From: Bacillus sp. cl95
GTDB taxonomy: Bacteria > Bacillota > Bacilli > Bacillales > Cytobacillaceae
DNA: 64,000 nt
Assembly (NCBI RefSeq): GCF_900115925.1
Contig: NZ_FOYF01000007.1
Location: 57,191 to 121,190 of the forward strand
Direction: 5' to 3'
The translations under genes and the position numbers were made by a program. Positions 35,030 through 43,920 of this stretch are shown here, piece after piece; within the stretch, counting starts at the first letter, position 1; each line of letters opens with the position of its first letter. A model generated the notes under the pieces. It searched no databases and was not told the origin of the DNA. It saw only the letters and a program-made list of their open reading frames with translations.

Positions 35030-35245
35030 ATGCTTTGGTTACTTGTTTAGATAGTGGGTTTAATCAATGTCATACTTACTATCCGTTATCACTACAAGGA
35101 AGATGAAGACATCAAGAGTAAGTAGAAACGAGGCATCCTGGTTGTTTTTTTCTTAATCATCTCGGTTGCGAGTGAATCGTCATTGCTCTATTTAGGACTA
35201 TTAATGATCTTGTTTGGATTTGTAAAGGCTGCTGGATTGCTCTAG
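35030..35245 (+). pseudogene. Decayed small membrane-protein gene with two in-frame TAG codons
   Basis: From ATG 35030 one frame reads 71 codons to TAG 35243, interrupted by TAG at codon 7 (35048) and codon 32 (35123). The conceptual product has hydrophobic segments (VGLINVILTI and GILVVFFLIISVASESSLL) around a charged loop, a plausible two-helix protein. No frame shift is needed, so point nonsense mutations best explain it. The flanks (34763-35029 and 35246-35460) show no other gene; GGTAGC/GCTACC at about 35284-35302 is a small hairpin. Confidence 0.6.
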
Positions 35246-35460
35246 AACAAATAGTATTGGCCCCACCTTCGCCGAATACTGTGGTAGCCACGCATGCTAC
35301 CCTACCTACTTTGAGTTTAGCTTGTGAATATTAATAAAAATGTACAATTAGATTAATAATTTTTAAGGAATTATGAACTAATTATTAAATTACATATAAC
35401 GATTTACTTATATAAGTGCATTATTATATAATGATTTCCGTAAGAGGGGTGGGTGATCGA

Positions 35461-35793
35461 ATGGTTGATATTGAGAAGGCTGCGACAATTTTGAAGTTGC
35501 TTGGTGATAAAACAAGGCTGACAATGATTAAGATTTTGGATCAGCATGACTGTTGTGTTTGTGAATTTGTGGCGATGTTCAATACGAGTCAACCGGCGAT
35601 TAGCCAGCATCTTCGCAAATTGAAAGATGTTGGGGTTGTTGGGGAAACGAGAAGGGGTCAGTGGATTATATATTCGCTTAATAAAACAAATGAGTATTAT
35701 CCTTTGATTCAAGGGATTCTTGGACAGCTACCAGATCAAGATTACAGATTAAAAGAACTAGAAAAGCAGGGTCTACGTATTTCATGTAATTAA
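35461..35793 (+). CDS. arsR: ArsR-family arsenite-responsive repressor
   Basis: About 110 residues, winged-helix ArsR/SmtB fold. The metal site is probably CCVCEF (Cys-Cys-x-Cys), close to the ELCVCDL motif of arsenite-sensing ArsR; the recognition helix is QPAISQHLRKLKD. It dissociates from DNA on binding arsenite. I start at ATG 35461 (MVDIEK), after GGGGTGGGTGATCG; the longer frame adds 15 unlikely residues. Upstream, CTTATATAAG at about 35407-35416 is a possible operator. First gene of arsRBCDA. Confidence 0.92.
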   Translation: MVDIEKAATILKLLGDKTRLTMIKILDQHDCCVCEFVAMFNTSQPAISQHLRKLKDVGVVGETRRGQWIIYSLNKTNEYYPLIQGILGQLPDQDYRLKELEKQGLRISCN

Positions 35794-35808
35794 GCGGAGG
35801 AAACGAAA

Positions 35809-37107
35809 TTGATATCCATTATACTAGCGTCAGTGATTTTCTTAATCACGCTCATCCTTGTTATTTGGCAGCCGAATAATTTATCGATTGGCTGGTCTGC
35901 TTGCGGGGGGGCGTTACTTGCCCTGATGTTTGGGGTTGTCGATTTTGGTGATGTGATCGAAGTAACCAAAATCGTTTGGAATGCTACATTCTTATTTATT
36001 GCTATTATCATCATTTCTTTAATACTCGATGAAATTGGTTTCTTTGAATGGGCGGCTTTGCATATGGCGAGGTTTGCCAAAGGAAACGGCATCAAAATGT
36101 TCGTTTTTGTAACGATTCTTGGTGCACTAGTGGCTGCATTCTTCGCGAATGACGGTGCAGCACTTATCTTAACTCCAATCGTTTTAGCGATGGTTCGAAA
36201 TTTGAAGTTTGAAGAAAAAATGGTGTTTCCGTTCATTATTGCGAGTGGATTTATTGCTGACACGACGTCGTTGCCACTTATCGTGAGTAACCTCGTGAAC
36301 ATCGTTTCAGCAGACTTTTTCAACATTGGCTTTGCTGAGTATGCGTCGCGTATGATTGTACCGAACTTGTTTTCTTTAGCGGCAAGCATACTCGTTCTCT
36401 ATCTTTATTTTAGAAAAAGCATCCCGAAAAAATATGACATGGCTCAATTGAAGAAGCCAGCTGATGCGATTCTTGATCATAGAATGTTCCGCCTCTCATG
36501 GCTTGTATTAGCGATTTTGTTGGCAGGATATTTCATCAGCGAATTGATTCATATCCCGGTTTCGATTATCGGGGGAGTGGTAGCTGTCTTCTTCTTAATG
36601 ATGGCGAGAAGGAGTCCTGCGGTTCATACCAAAACGGTCATCAAAGGTGCACCGTGGGCAATCGTATTTTTCTCGATTGGTATGTATGTAGTGGTTTATG
36701 GTTTGAAAAATGCAGGCTTAACGGGTGTTCTTGCTGACTTGATTCAAGTTACGGCTGATCAAGGCTTATTTGTAGCTACAGTTGGGATGGGCTTTATTGC
36801 TGCCATTTTGTCTTCGGTTATGAATAACATGCCGACTGTCATGATTGATGCGTTGGCGATTGCCGATACGGACACATCTGGTGTTGTTCGTGAAGCTCTT
36901 ATCTATGCCAATGTGATTGGTTCTGATTTAGGTCCTAAGCTTACTCCGATTGGTTCATTGGCTACCTTGCTTTGGTTGCATGTCCTTTCACTAAAGGGAG
37001 TTAAGATCTCATGGGGGACTTATTTTAAAACAGGTGTCATTTTAACGATTCCTACCCTACTGATTACATTGGTAGGACTATATATTTGGTTACGATTTGT
37101 TTCATAA
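35809..37107 (+). CDS. arsB: Arsenite efflux permease ArsB
   Basis: 432 residues with about 12 membrane segments; [18 protein letters not shown] and [16 protein letters not shown], with [19 protein letters not shown], are ArsB-type signatures of the ion transporter superfamily. It exports arsenite or antimonite, alone or driven by ArsA. AGCGGAGG lies before the start, 15 nt after arsR. The start is shown as TTG. Confidence 0.95.
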   Translation: MISIILASVIFLITLILVIWQPNNLSIGWSACGGALLALMFGVVDFGDVIEVTKIVWNATFLFIAIIIISLILDEIGFFEWAALHMARFAKGNGIKMFVFVTILGALVAAFFANDGAALILTPIVLAMVRNLKFEEKMVFPFIIASGFIADTTSLPLIVSNLVNIVSADFFNIGFAEYASRMIVPNLFSLAASILVLYLYFRKSIPKKYDMAQLKKPADAILDHRMFRLSWLVLAILLAGYFISELIHIPVSIIGGVVAVFFLMMARRSPAVHTKTVIKGAPWAIVFFSIGMYVVVYGLKNAGLTGVLADLIQVTADQGLFVATVGMGFIAAILSSVMNNMPTVMIDALAIADTDTSGVVREALIYANVIGSDLGPKLTPIGSLATLLWLHVLSLKGVKISWGTYFKTGVILTIPTLLITLVGLYIWLRFVS

Positions 37108-37134
37108 AATCTCACACTTAAAGGAGTAAACATC

Positions 37135-37554
37135 ATGTCTAAAAAAACAATCTATTTCTTGTGTACAGGAAACTCTTGTCGCAGCCAAATGGCGGAAGGT
37201 TGGGCAAAACAACACTTAGGTGAAGACTGGGATGTAAAAAGTGCAGGACTTGAAGCGCACGGTTTGAACCCAAATGCGGTTAAAGCGATGAACGAAGCGG
37301 GTATTGATATTTCTAAACAAACTTCTGATGTGATTGATCAAGAAATTCTTCACAATGCTGATTTAGTTGTAACGCTTTGTGGCCATGCTGCTGATCACTG
37401 TCCGGTAACGCCACCACACGTGAAAAAAGTTCACTGGGGATTTGATGATCCAGCAAAAGCGGAAGGAACGGAAGAAGAGAAGTGGGCATTTTTCCAACGA
37501 GTTCGTGACGAAATTGGAAGCCGCATCAAGCGTTTTGCTGAAACGGGTGAATAA
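37135..37554 (+). CDS. arsC: Arsenate reductase, thioredoxin-coupled
   Basis: 139 residues of the low-molecular-weight phosphatase fold. The nucleophilic loop is CTGNSCRS near residue 10, and CGHAADHC supplies the redox pair near 82 and 89, together the triple-Cys set of thioredoxin-linked ArsC. It reduces arsenate to arsenite for export. The next 72 nt include a terminator before arsD. Confidence 0.97.
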   Translation: MSKKTIYFLCTGNSCRSQMAEGWAKQHLGEDWDVKSAGLEAHGLNPNAVKAMNEAGIDISKQTSDVIDQEILHNADLVVTLCGHAADHCPVTPPHVKKVHWGFDDPAKAEGTEEEKWAFFQRVRDEIGSRIKRFAETGE

Positions 37555-37563
37555 TGGAATACA

Positions 37564-37592
37564 GGTCGAGAGATAACTCTCGGCCTTTTTTT
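37564..37592 (+). terminator. Terminator inside the ars operon
   Basis: GGTCGAGAG/CTCTCGGCC stem, then seven Ts, between arsC and arsD. It probably lowers expression of arsDA relative to arsRBC, or arsDA has its own promoter. Confidence 0.85.
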
Positions 37593-37626
37593 GAAATTTA
37601 TTGTGATGAAAGGGAGAGAGACTTTT

Positions 37627-37974
37627 ATGAAAAAACTAGAGATTTTTGATCCTGCGATGTGTTGTCCAACAGGCGTTTGCGGACCGAGTGTGGATCCGGA
37701 ATTGACGCGTGTAGCCTCTGCATTATTTTTACTAGAAGGAAAAGGTTTTGCAGTGAAGCGTTACAATCTTGGCAGCGAGCCTGATGCTTTCATTATGAAC
37801 GAAAAGGTTAGCGCGTTGTTGAATGAGAAGGGTCCGGATGTATTGCCGATTGTGATGCTGAATGGTGAGGTGAAGCAGACGGGTGGATATCCGACGAATG
37901 ATGAGTTGGCTGATTGGTTCGAAATGGACGCTAAAGACTTAGTCGTGAAAAATTCGAAAAATAGTCTTTTATAA
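37627..37974 (+). CDS. arsD: ArsD arsenite metallochaperone
   Basis: About 115 residues. MCCPTGVCGPSVD gives Cys12, Cys13 and Cys18, the conserved arsenite-binding trio, in a thioredoxin-like fold. It delivers As(III) to the ArsA ATPase encoded 15 nt downstream. I start at ATG 37627, after AAAGGGAGAGAG; the upstream in-frame ATG lies too near the terminator. Confidence 0.95.
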   Translation: MKKLEIFDPAMCCPTGVCGPSVDPELTRVASALFLLEGKGFAVKRYNLGSEPDAFIMNEKVSALLNEKGPDVLPIVMLNGEVKQTGGYPTNDELADWFEMDAKDLVVKNSKNSLL

Positions 37975-37989
37975 AAAGGAGAATCGGAA

Positions 37990-39753
37990 ATGTTCCCATT
38001 GTTTAACTTAGATAATGTGGCTCTTACGCCTTTTCTCTTTTTCACAGGAAAAGGTGGGGTAGGGAAAACGTCGACGGCTAGTGCGCTGGCCGTTCATTTG
38101 GCTGACCAGGGGAAGAAAGTGCTAATTGTATCGACGGACCCAGCCTCAAACCTGCAGGATGTATTTGAAGTTGAGCTTAGTAATGAAATTCGGGATATTC
38201 CGAATGTGAACGGATTATTTGCCTGCAACATCAATCCAGAGGAAGCGGCGAAGGCTTATCGTGATCGCGTTGTCGGTCCGTACCGAGGGAAGCTACCGGA
38301 AAGTGTCGTTGCGTCGATGGAAGAGCAGATGTCTGGAGCTTGTACAGTGGAGATTGCCGCGTTTGATGAGTTCACGAACTTACTGGCGAACCCGAAAGTG
38401 ACAGAGGCATACGATCACATTTTGTTTGATACAGCGCCAACAGGACACACCCTTCGCCTCTTACAATTGCCGACAGCTTGGACGGATTTTCTCAATGAAA
38501 GCACCCATGGCGCGAGCTGCTTAGGACCGTTGTCCGGATTGGAAGGGAAAAAGGAGATGTACGCCAATACAGTTGGAGCACTTTCGAATCCTGCCAAAAC
38601 GACGCTTTTCCTTGTTGCGCGTCCAGATCATTCGTCTTTGAAGGAAGCAGAAAGAGCTTCAGCTGAGCTTGGTGGAATCGGGATTAACAACCAGGTTGTT
38701 CTCGTTAATGGTGTTTTACAAGAGACATTGAGTAGTGACAATGTTTCAGATGCTTTTTATAAAAAACAGCAAAAAGCATTGGTCGATTTGCCAGAAGGAT
38801 TAAAATCACGTTTAATCCTAGAAATACCTTTGGTTCCGTTTTCGGTGACGGGGATTGAATCGTTGAGAAAGTTTTTTACTTCGATCGAAATCGGGAATAT
38901 AGAGAGTGAAGTTGAGAAGGTTGAACTGCCTTCTATTAAAAAATTGGTGAATGATTTAGAAGCACGCAACCTGAAGGTTATTTTTACAATGGGAAAGGGC
39001 GGAGTTGGAAAAACGACGATTGCTTCAGCGATTGCTATCGGTCTTTCTGAAAAAGGTCATCGTGTTCATTTGACGACGACAGATCCGGCTGCGCATTTGA
39101 CCAATATTTTCGAAGGTGATGCATATGCGAATTTGACAATCAGCCGCATTGATCCAAAGGTGGCGGTCGAGAAGTATCGCCGTGAAGTGTTGGAACGGGT
39201 TTCGGGACAATTGGATGAGAACGCCCTTGCTTATATGAAGGAAGATTTGGAGTCACCATGTACCGAAGAAATCGCCATTTTCCGAGCGTTTGCCGATGTG
39301 GTGGCGAGGTCGAAGGAAGAAATCGTCGTGATTGATACAGCTCCAACGGGACATACATTGCTACTATTGGATGCAGCGCATTCGTATCATAAAGAATTAG
39401 AGCGCTCGACGGGTGAAATTCCTGAAAGTGTGAAAGAATTATTACCGAGATTAAGGAATCCAGAGGAAACAGAAGTAGTGATTGTAACGCTTCCGGAAGC
39501 GACTCCGGTGTTCGAAGCACGCAGGTTACAAGAGGACTTGAAGCGCGCCAATATTAATCCGAATTGGTGGGTCATCAATCAAAGCTTGTATGCGACAGTA
39601 ACGGAAAACAAAGTGCTGAAAGGGCGTGCCGCTTCTGAAATATCATGGATTTCGATGGTTAGAGACGAACTTACGGAACGATTCGCTGTGGTTCCATGGT
39701 TGGCGGATGAGAAGGTTGGTTATGAGGAGTTACAGGAATTGGTGAAGCCGTAA
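37990..39753 (+). CDS. arsA: ArsA arsenite-stimulated ATPase
   Basis: 587 residues, the usual two-halved ArsA. P-loops GKGGVGKTSTASA (near residue 20) and GKGGVGKTTIASA (near 336), with DTAPTGHTLRLL and DTAPTGHTLLLL signal motifs. The As(III)-binding cysteines appear in SGACTVEI, ASCLGPLSG and ESPCTEEI. It energises ArsB and accepts arsenite from ArsD. Confidence 0.97.
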   Translation: MFPLFNLDNVALTPFLFFTGKGGVGKTSTASALAVHLADQGKKVLIVSTDPASNLQDVFEVELSNEIRDIPNVNGLFACNINPEEAAKAYRDRVVGPYRGKLPESVVASMEEQMSGACTVEIAAFDEFTNLLANPKVTEAYDHILFDTAPTGHTLRLLQLPTAWTDFLNESTHGASCLGPLSGLEGKKEMYANTVGALSNPAKTTLFLVARPDHSSLKEAERASAELGGIGINNQVVLVNGVLQETLSSDNVSDAFYKKQQKALVDLPEGLKSRLILEIPLVPFSVTGIESLRKFFTSIEIGNIESEVEKVELPSIKKLVNDLEARNLKVIFTMGKGGVGKTTIASAIAIGLSEKGHRVHLTTTDPAAHLTNIFEGDAYANLTISRIDPKVAVEKYRREVLERVSGQLDENALAYMKEDLESPCTEEIAIFRAFADVVARSKEEIVVIDTAPTGHTLLLLDAAHSYHKELERSTGEIPESVKELLPRLRNPEETEVVIVTLPEATPVFEARRLQEDLKRANINPNWWVINQSLYATVTENKVLKGRAASEISWISMVRDELTERFAVVPWLADEKVGYEELQELVKP

Positions 39754-39768
39754 GTGGCTTTTTGAGTG

Positions 39769-39794
39769 CAGAGACGAAACTGTCTCTGTTTTTT
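39769..39794 (+). terminator. Terminator after arsA
   Basis: CAGAGAC/GTCTCTG stem followed by TTTTTT. Confidence 0.85.
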
Positions 39795-39815
39795 CAACGT
39801 TAAGGGGTGAAGAAT

Positions 39816-40142
39816 TTGGCTACAATGATGTTATTTCTATTAGCCGGTTTGGCTGAAATTGGCGGTGGTTACCTGATTTGGTTATGGCTACGGGAAGGGA
39901 AGCCAGCATATTGGGGGATATTGGGCGTTGCGATTTTAGGATTATATGGTGTCATTGCGACCTTCCAACAGTTCTCTTCGTTTGGAAGGGTATATGCCGC
40001 ATACGGTGGTGTGTTTATCGTGCTTTCTCTGTTGTGGGGATGGGGAATCGATAAAAAAACGCCTGATCTCTATGACTGGATCGGAGCGTTGGTTTGTATA
40101 GTGGGAGTTTCGATTATTTTGTGGGGGCCTAGACAAGCATAA
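39816..40142 (+). CDS. YnfA/UPF0060 family membrane protein
   Basis: About 108 residues with four hydrophobic segments. [21 protein letters not shown] and [28 protein letters not shown] are the hallmarks of UPF0060 (YnfA), small proteins related to the SMR group and implicated in efflux. Start TTG 39816 has GGGGTG upstream; GTG 39807 is an alternative. It follows the ars terminator and may be independent. Confidence 0.9.
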   Translation: MATMMLFLLAGLAEIGGGYLIWLWLREGKPAYWGILGVAILGLYGVIATFQQFSSFGRVYAAYGGVFIVLSLLWGWGIDKKTPDLYDWIGALVCIVGVSIILWGPRQA

Positions 40143-40148
40143 CGAAGT

Positions 40149-40346
40149 TTATTTAGTAAGTTCTTTACCTGCTTCCAAAAAGCTTTTGTAAGTATCTTTG
40201 CCGTACATATCTGGATTATGGCGAAAGAATAACTCCATGGTTAAGCTCTGAGCTTGTTCCAAAGAGAATTGTCTTGATATGATGATCAAATTCAGGTAGG
40301 CAAGGAAATATTCTTTGCTTAGGGCACCGCCATGGTTAACCGTCAT
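40149..40346 (-). CDS. Small hypothetical protein (65 aa)
   Basis: About 65 residues, helical, without cysteines. ATG 40346 has AAAGGAGTG 8 nt upstream; the longer frame runs through a hairpin and is not believed. It lies downstream of the second arsenical operon, past a hairpin. No family recognised. Confidence 0.55.
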   Translation of the reverse strand: MTVNHGGALSKEYFLAYLNLIIISRQFSLEQAQSLTMELFFRHNPDMYGKDTYKSFLEAGKELTK

Positions 40347-40372
40347 TTCATACACACTCCTTTCATAGAGTA

Positions 40373-40400
40373 GGTGCCAGGTAACTAGATTCCTGGCACC
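40373..40400. repeat. GGTGCCAGG hairpin
   Basis: GGTGCCAGG/CCTGGCACC with a 10-nt loop, but no T-tract on either side. It resembles the dispersed GGTGCC hairpins of Bacillus genomes and could act as an RNA-processing stem at the end of the operon. Confidence 0.6.
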
Positions 40401-40411
40401 AAGTGGATTGA

Positions 40412-40546
40412 TTAGCAGCAATTCGTTTTTTCTTCTGGTTGGCAGCATTCCTTTTTTTCTTCTGCCAATTCTTCTTTTACCTCTTGGATTTGGATGTTGC
40501 AGCAGCTTGAATCTTTCTTAGAATCCTTCTTGAAAATACCGAACAT
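40412..40546 (-). CDS. Cysteine-pair mini-protein (44 aa)
   Basis: A short frame, MFGIFKKDSKKDSSCCN at the start and ending in TNCC. It has three vicinal Cys pairs (SCCN, ECCQ, NCC) in a Lys/Glu-rich, probably helical peptide. ATG 40546 is preceded by GGAGATGATC. It is the last gene of the arsR2-arsP operon. Vicinal thiols bind As(III) and soft metals, so a buffering or chaperone role is a fair inference; no family is recognised. Confidence 0.65.
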   Translation of the reverse strand: MFGIFKKDSKKDSSCCNIQIQEVKEELAEEKKECCQPEEKTNCC

Positions 40547-40600
40547 AATGATCATCTCCATTTATTATTTTTGGGTGAATTTATGTGAGCTTCTACGCTA

Positions 40601-41467
40601 CTAAATGAGGTAGAATATGAAGCCGGATATTGTGGACATCGTCATGACTGAGAGTATGAAGGTGATGACGAGTTCCTTTTTGAAGATAGATTTTAATAGA
40701 ACAACTTCAGGTAAGCTTGCGCCCGCCGAGCTGATCATGAGCGCCATGACCGGCCCGAGTGCCATACCTTTCATGATCAGAATTTGTGAGATCGGAATCA
40801 TGCTAGATAAACGGATGTATAATGGCACACCGATTACGGCTGCGATAGGGATAAGCCACCAGTTGTCGCTGCCAAAAGCAGTAGAAATCCACTCTGTTGG
40901 AACGAGCCCGTGGATGATTGAACCAATGGCTGCCCCAATGATTAGATAAGGATATACACTTTTCATTAGTCCAATCGTTTCTTGAAGTGCTAGCTTCAAA
41001 TTAAATTTTTGATGCTTTTCTTCGTAGCCAGTCATGACGACGTTTTTAACCGATTTTTCAAAACCGAAAGCTTCGAGAGCGAAACCGATGATGACGGAGA
41101 ATACAGATGTTAGGACAGTGTAGAGGAGTGTAACTTTCCAACCAAGGACGACGGCCATTAATGTTAAAATCGTGGGGTCAAGTACAGGTGAGGCAAAAAG
41201 GAAAATCATGACGATGCCGAATGGCATTTTCTTTTTCAGCATATTGACGACGACGGGAATCGTTGAACATGAGCAAAACGGTGTGATAAAAGCGAAAATT
41301 AAAGCGAATATGGCACCGAAGAACTTATTCTTGCCGGCTAATTTCTTCTCAATTTTTTCATATGGAATGTATCCTTGAAGAAGGCTGATGATGAATGAGA
41401 TGACGATGAAAAGGATGGTTAATTCAACCGCGATATATAGAAAGCTTTTTAATACTTCTAACCACAT
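40601..41467 (-). CDS. ArsP-like permease (DUF318/YraQ family)
   Basis: 288 residues with about eight membrane segments. The FITPFCSCSTIPV motif, with its Cys pair near residue 64, marks the DUF318 (YraQ/ArsP) permeases, some of which export trivalent organoarsenicals. GIVMIFLFASPVLDPT is the second conserved block. AAAGGAGG precedes the ATG. Its operon is headed by an ArsR-type regulator and includes two cysteine-rich mini-proteins. Confidence 0.85.
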   Translation of the reverse strand: MWLEVLKSFLYIAVELTILFIVISFIISLLQGYIPYEKIEKKLAGKNKFFGAIFALIFAFITPFCSCSTIPVVVNMLKKKMPFGIVMIFLFASPVLDPTILTLMAVVLGWKVTLLYTVLTSVFSVIIGFALEAFGFEKSVKNVVMTGYEEKHQKFNLKLALQETIGLMKSVYPYLIIGAAIGSIIHGLVPTEWISTAFGSDNWWLIPIAAVIGVPLYIRLSSMIPISQILIMKGMALGPVMALMISSAGASLPEVVLLKSIFKKELVITFILSVMTMSTISGFIFYLI

Positions 41468-41489
41468 AAGTTTTTCCTCCTTTCTTTAT

Positions 41490-41672
41490 TTAGCAAGAGC
41501 TCGTGCAGCAGTTTTCCGAATTAGCTACGACATTTACTGATTTATTACGTTTGTTGAAAAGCTTTTGGAAAAAGTTTTCTTCATTTAAATGTTGGTACTT
41601 CCAAGCATGTCTTGAGGCTTTTTCAATTTGTTGCCTTTGTAATTGGGCGATTGTTTCATAATCATGGTACAT
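41490..41672 (-). CDS. Small cysteine-tailed protein (60 aa)
   Basis: A basic, helical 60-residue protein whose C-terminus is ENCCTSSC. AAAAGGAGC precedes the ATG. It lies between the ArsR-type gene and the permease gene. The terminal three-Cys cluster resembles an As(III)- or metal-binding tail. Family unknown. Confidence 0.65.
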   Translation of the reverse strand: MYHDYETIAQLQRQQIEKASRHAWKYQHLNEENFFQKLFNKRNKSVNVVANSENCCTSSC

Positions 41673-41709
41673 AACGAACAGCTCCTTTTTATTAGTTTTG
41701 GTTTATTAA

Positions 41710-41747
41710 ATCAAATTATATTGATATATTAATCAAGAAAAATTGAT
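41710..41747. promoter_or_regulatory. ArsR-type operators between arsR2 and the mini-protein gene
   Basis: Two perfect dyads ATCAA-N6-TTGAT at 41710-41725 and 41732-41747, 22 nt apart. The same dyad occurs twice upstream of arsR2. Confidence 0.7.
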
Positions 41748-41767
41748 GTATTACTTAAAAAAATTTA

Positions 41768-42088
41768 TCAGCAAGTCGGCTTAAACAAACAGCATAGTTC
41801 TGATGATAATAAGTGATTGATTTCTTTTTGGTTCAGGTCGTAAAAGCTCCAAGTACCTCTTGTTTCTTTTGTGATGATATTGGCATCCAGTAAGATCTTA
41901 AGGTGATAAGAAAGTTTCGATTGTGTCATATCTACAAGTGGTGCCAGATCACAAACGCACATTGCGCCTCTTTGGGTAAGGATGTTCATGATTTGCAATC
42001 TCTTTTTATCTGCGATTGCTTTGAACTTCGCTTCATATTTTTCAAAAGTACTTTCTAATGACACGTCATGTAACGGAATTTCATTCAT
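41768..42088 (-). CDS. ArsR-family regulator of the second operon
   Basis: 106 residues, winged-helix ArsR/SmtB fold with MCVCDLAPL (metal site at the recognition helix) and SKLSYHLKILLDA. The C-terminus carries further cysteines (ELCCLFKPTC), absent in the other ArsR here, which may refine metal selectivity. AGAAGGTG precedes the ATG. Four ATCAA-N6-TTGAT dyads on both sides indicate autoregulation. Confidence 0.9.
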   Translation of the reverse strand: MNEIPLHDVSLESTFEKYEAKFKAIADKKRLQIMNILTQRGAMCVCDLAPLVDMTQSKLSYHLKILLDANIITKETRGTWSFYDLNQKEINHLLSSELCCLFKPTC

Positions 42089-42108
42089 TGTGTATGCACC
42101 TTCTCTAA

Positions 42109-42182
42109 ATCAAATATTCTTGATATATGTATATTATATCCAATTTTGAAACGTGTCAATCCGTTAATCAAAAATTTTTGAT
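42109..42182. promoter_or_regulatory. ArsR-type operators upstream of arsR2
   Basis: ATCAA-N6-TTGAT at 42109-42124 and 42167-42182, the latter the centre of a longer perfect palindrome (ATTAATCAAAAATTTTTGAT and onward). Confidence 0.7.
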
Positions 42183-42214
42183 TAATATTTTAAAAATAGG
42201 ATATGTTAAAGCTC

Positions 42215-42315
42215 ATTATTGATTTTTTGCATTTTGTTGATTGAAGCGGATGGCGCCTGGCTCTTCGAAAGCAAGCGACTAGAGCGGAAATCAACAGGCA
42301 AGATTAATAGAGCAA
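42215..42315. repeat. AGCGGA/TTGTTGATT repeat, long form
   Basis: GATTTTTTGCATTTTGTTGATT then a GGCGCCTGGCTCTTCG segment and GCAAGCGACTAGAGCGGAAA. Compared with 42634-42695 it carries an extra 38-39 nt bounded by two AGCGGA copies. A third relative lies at 52156-52225. The gap 42316-42633 otherwise holds nothing I can identify. Confidence 0.7.
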
Positions 42316-42633
42316 GTCGGGAAATCGACGGAGATTTCTCTAATCTCTTGATTTTTCAAAACTCCTATTTGAACTTTGTGAATAAGTTTTTGAAAACGTT
42401 GATTACGATGAAAAAATAGGCGATAACATTTTTGAAAATGGCCATTACGATCAAAAAACAGGAGTATAAAAAAGGTTGCAAACCCCACGAGGGTATATTG
42501 GAGTGTTCTTATATTCACTTTAAAAGAGATAATTACGCCAAAATCTCAATATTTAAGCATACAAATTTTTGTTCTAGTAGAATTTTCGTGCCTTCTGCCA
42601 GAATTCCTGAAAAATAAAGGTTAAATAAAAGTG

Positions 42634-42695
42634 AATTGTTGATTTTCTGCACTTTGTTGATTGTAGCGGAAATCAACAGGCAAATTTAACAGAAC
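42634..42695. repeat. AGCGGA/TTGTTGATT repeat, short form
   Basis: AATTGTTGATTTTCTGCACT ... GTAGCGGAAATCAACAGGCA. One AGCGGA in place of two. The following sequence to 42886 is AT-rich and shows no gene. Confidence 0.7.
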
Positions 42696-42886
42696 CTAAA
42701 ATGAAAAAAGGTGCCAAGCTTTGTTTTTTTGATTTGCTTCATAACAGTAGTTATTTTGAAGATTGGGTACTCTGTGGTGATTAAGAAATTATTCGTATTA
42801 AATTAACATTTTGGTCGTTACAATAATGATGAAAAATTAGAATAGAGTTATCTATCTATACATTGAACCTTAAAGGAGGGGAGAAA

Positions 42887-43021
42887 ATGTTCAAAAAGAT
42901 AAGGCAGTGGTTTTGTAAACACTATTATGATGATAAAGGTTTTTTCTCTCCTGATTGTAGTATTGACGTTATCCTCAAATGCGCAAAATGCGGCAAAGAA
43001 ATAATTAGGTATGGCAAATAA
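42887..43021 (+). CDS. Zinc-ribbon mini-protein (44 aa)
   Basis: AAAGGAGGGG lies 6-7 nt before ATG 42887. The frame has WFCKHYY near the start and LKCAKCGKEIIRY at the end, the C-x-H plus CxxC arrangement of tiny zinc-ribbon proteins often found in phage and intergenic settings. The strong ribosome site supports it. Function unknown. Confidence 0.65.
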   Translation: MFKKIRQWFCKHYYDDKGFFSPDCSIDVILKCAKCGKEIIRYGK

Positions 43022-43081
43022 TTTATCCAATGAAATCTTAGTTAAACTTTAATTAGTTAACGGGTCCCTTAGTTACTAAGT

Positions 43082-43112
43082 ATAGATCGTCAAAAAGACG
43101 GTCTATTTTTTT
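43082..43112 (+). terminator. Terminator
   Basis: ATAGATCGTC/GACGGTCTAT stem followed by TTTTTTT. Confidence 0.75.
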
Positions 43113-43259
43113 CGTAGTAAAGGGAATAGTTATGTACACACAAAACATAAATTAAAGGAATTTACAAAGTGTTTATGGAATATTTTAGTATCTGAAAAAT
43201 TAGTCATTTTGTTACGTCAAGAAAGTTTGATCAACTTACAAAAAAGTGAGGTAATGCGT

Positions 43260-43727
43260 ATGTCATTTTCTTTCTTTGAAAAGGGGTTACATGGGGAAAA
43301 TGCCCATGTTGACCCCCTTGAGGTGTTTGAGGGTTTACGGTGGGAAATGGCTGGGGAAAAACCTGAAAACTGTCCATATTCAGTGTGGCAAATTCTAAAC
43401 CACATGATTTTTTGGCAAGATTTTTATCTAACCTACCTTCATGGTAGCGTGCCCGTTCATCCAGAACAAGACGAAGACTCGTGGCCTGATGAAACAGCTC
43501 CGTCAAATGAAACGGAGTGGAGTGACACTTTTTTTCAATTCAGTAAGGGTCTAAAGGAAGCTGATAACGAAGCAAAAAAAGATTTAAATGTATTGAAAGA
43601 TTCGAGATTGGAAAGGACTCGTGGTGACATTTTAGCCACGCTTATGGCACACAACAGTTATCATACCGGACAGGTAGCGCTTATTCGGCAATTAATTGGA
43701 GCGTGGCCTCCTCCATCATGGTTATAA
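43260..43727 (+). CDS. DinB/YfiT-like putative metal-dependent hydrolase
   Basis: About 155 residues with the four-helix DinB fold. SVWQILNHMIFWQ and HNSYHTGQVALIRQL provide the three metal-binding histidines. Relatives include bacillithiol-dependent transferases, but the activity here is unknown. ATG 43260 has GTGAGGT 8 nt upstream; the longer TTG frame is not supported. Confidence 0.88.
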   Translation: MSFSFFEKGLHGENAHVDPLEVFEGLRWEMAGEKPENCPYSVWQILNHMIFWQDFYLTYLHGSVPVHPEQDEDSWPDETAPSNETEWSDTFFQFSKGLKEADNEAKKDLNVLKDSRLERTRGDILATLMAHNSYHTGQVALIRQLIGAWPPPSWL

Positions 43728-43920
43728 TTGGTAGCCAACTGGTGACCGTTTTAAGTTTTGAAAGTTCAACAATCAAGCGCTTAAATTTGATAAAAGAAGA
43801 GCACCTATTATACATGACAATAAAATGGTACCTGTAGTTAGGACACTTGAAAAAGAGTGTTTTACCTACAGGTATTTTTTTATATACTTGAATTTTAGAA
43901 TATGGGGATCAGGGGACAAC

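Noticed and set aside
35048-35125. TAG recoding (for example pyrrolysine) in the 35030 frame
   Set aside because: TAG is used as a normal stop by many intact genes here, and no decoding machinery is visible; decay is simpler.
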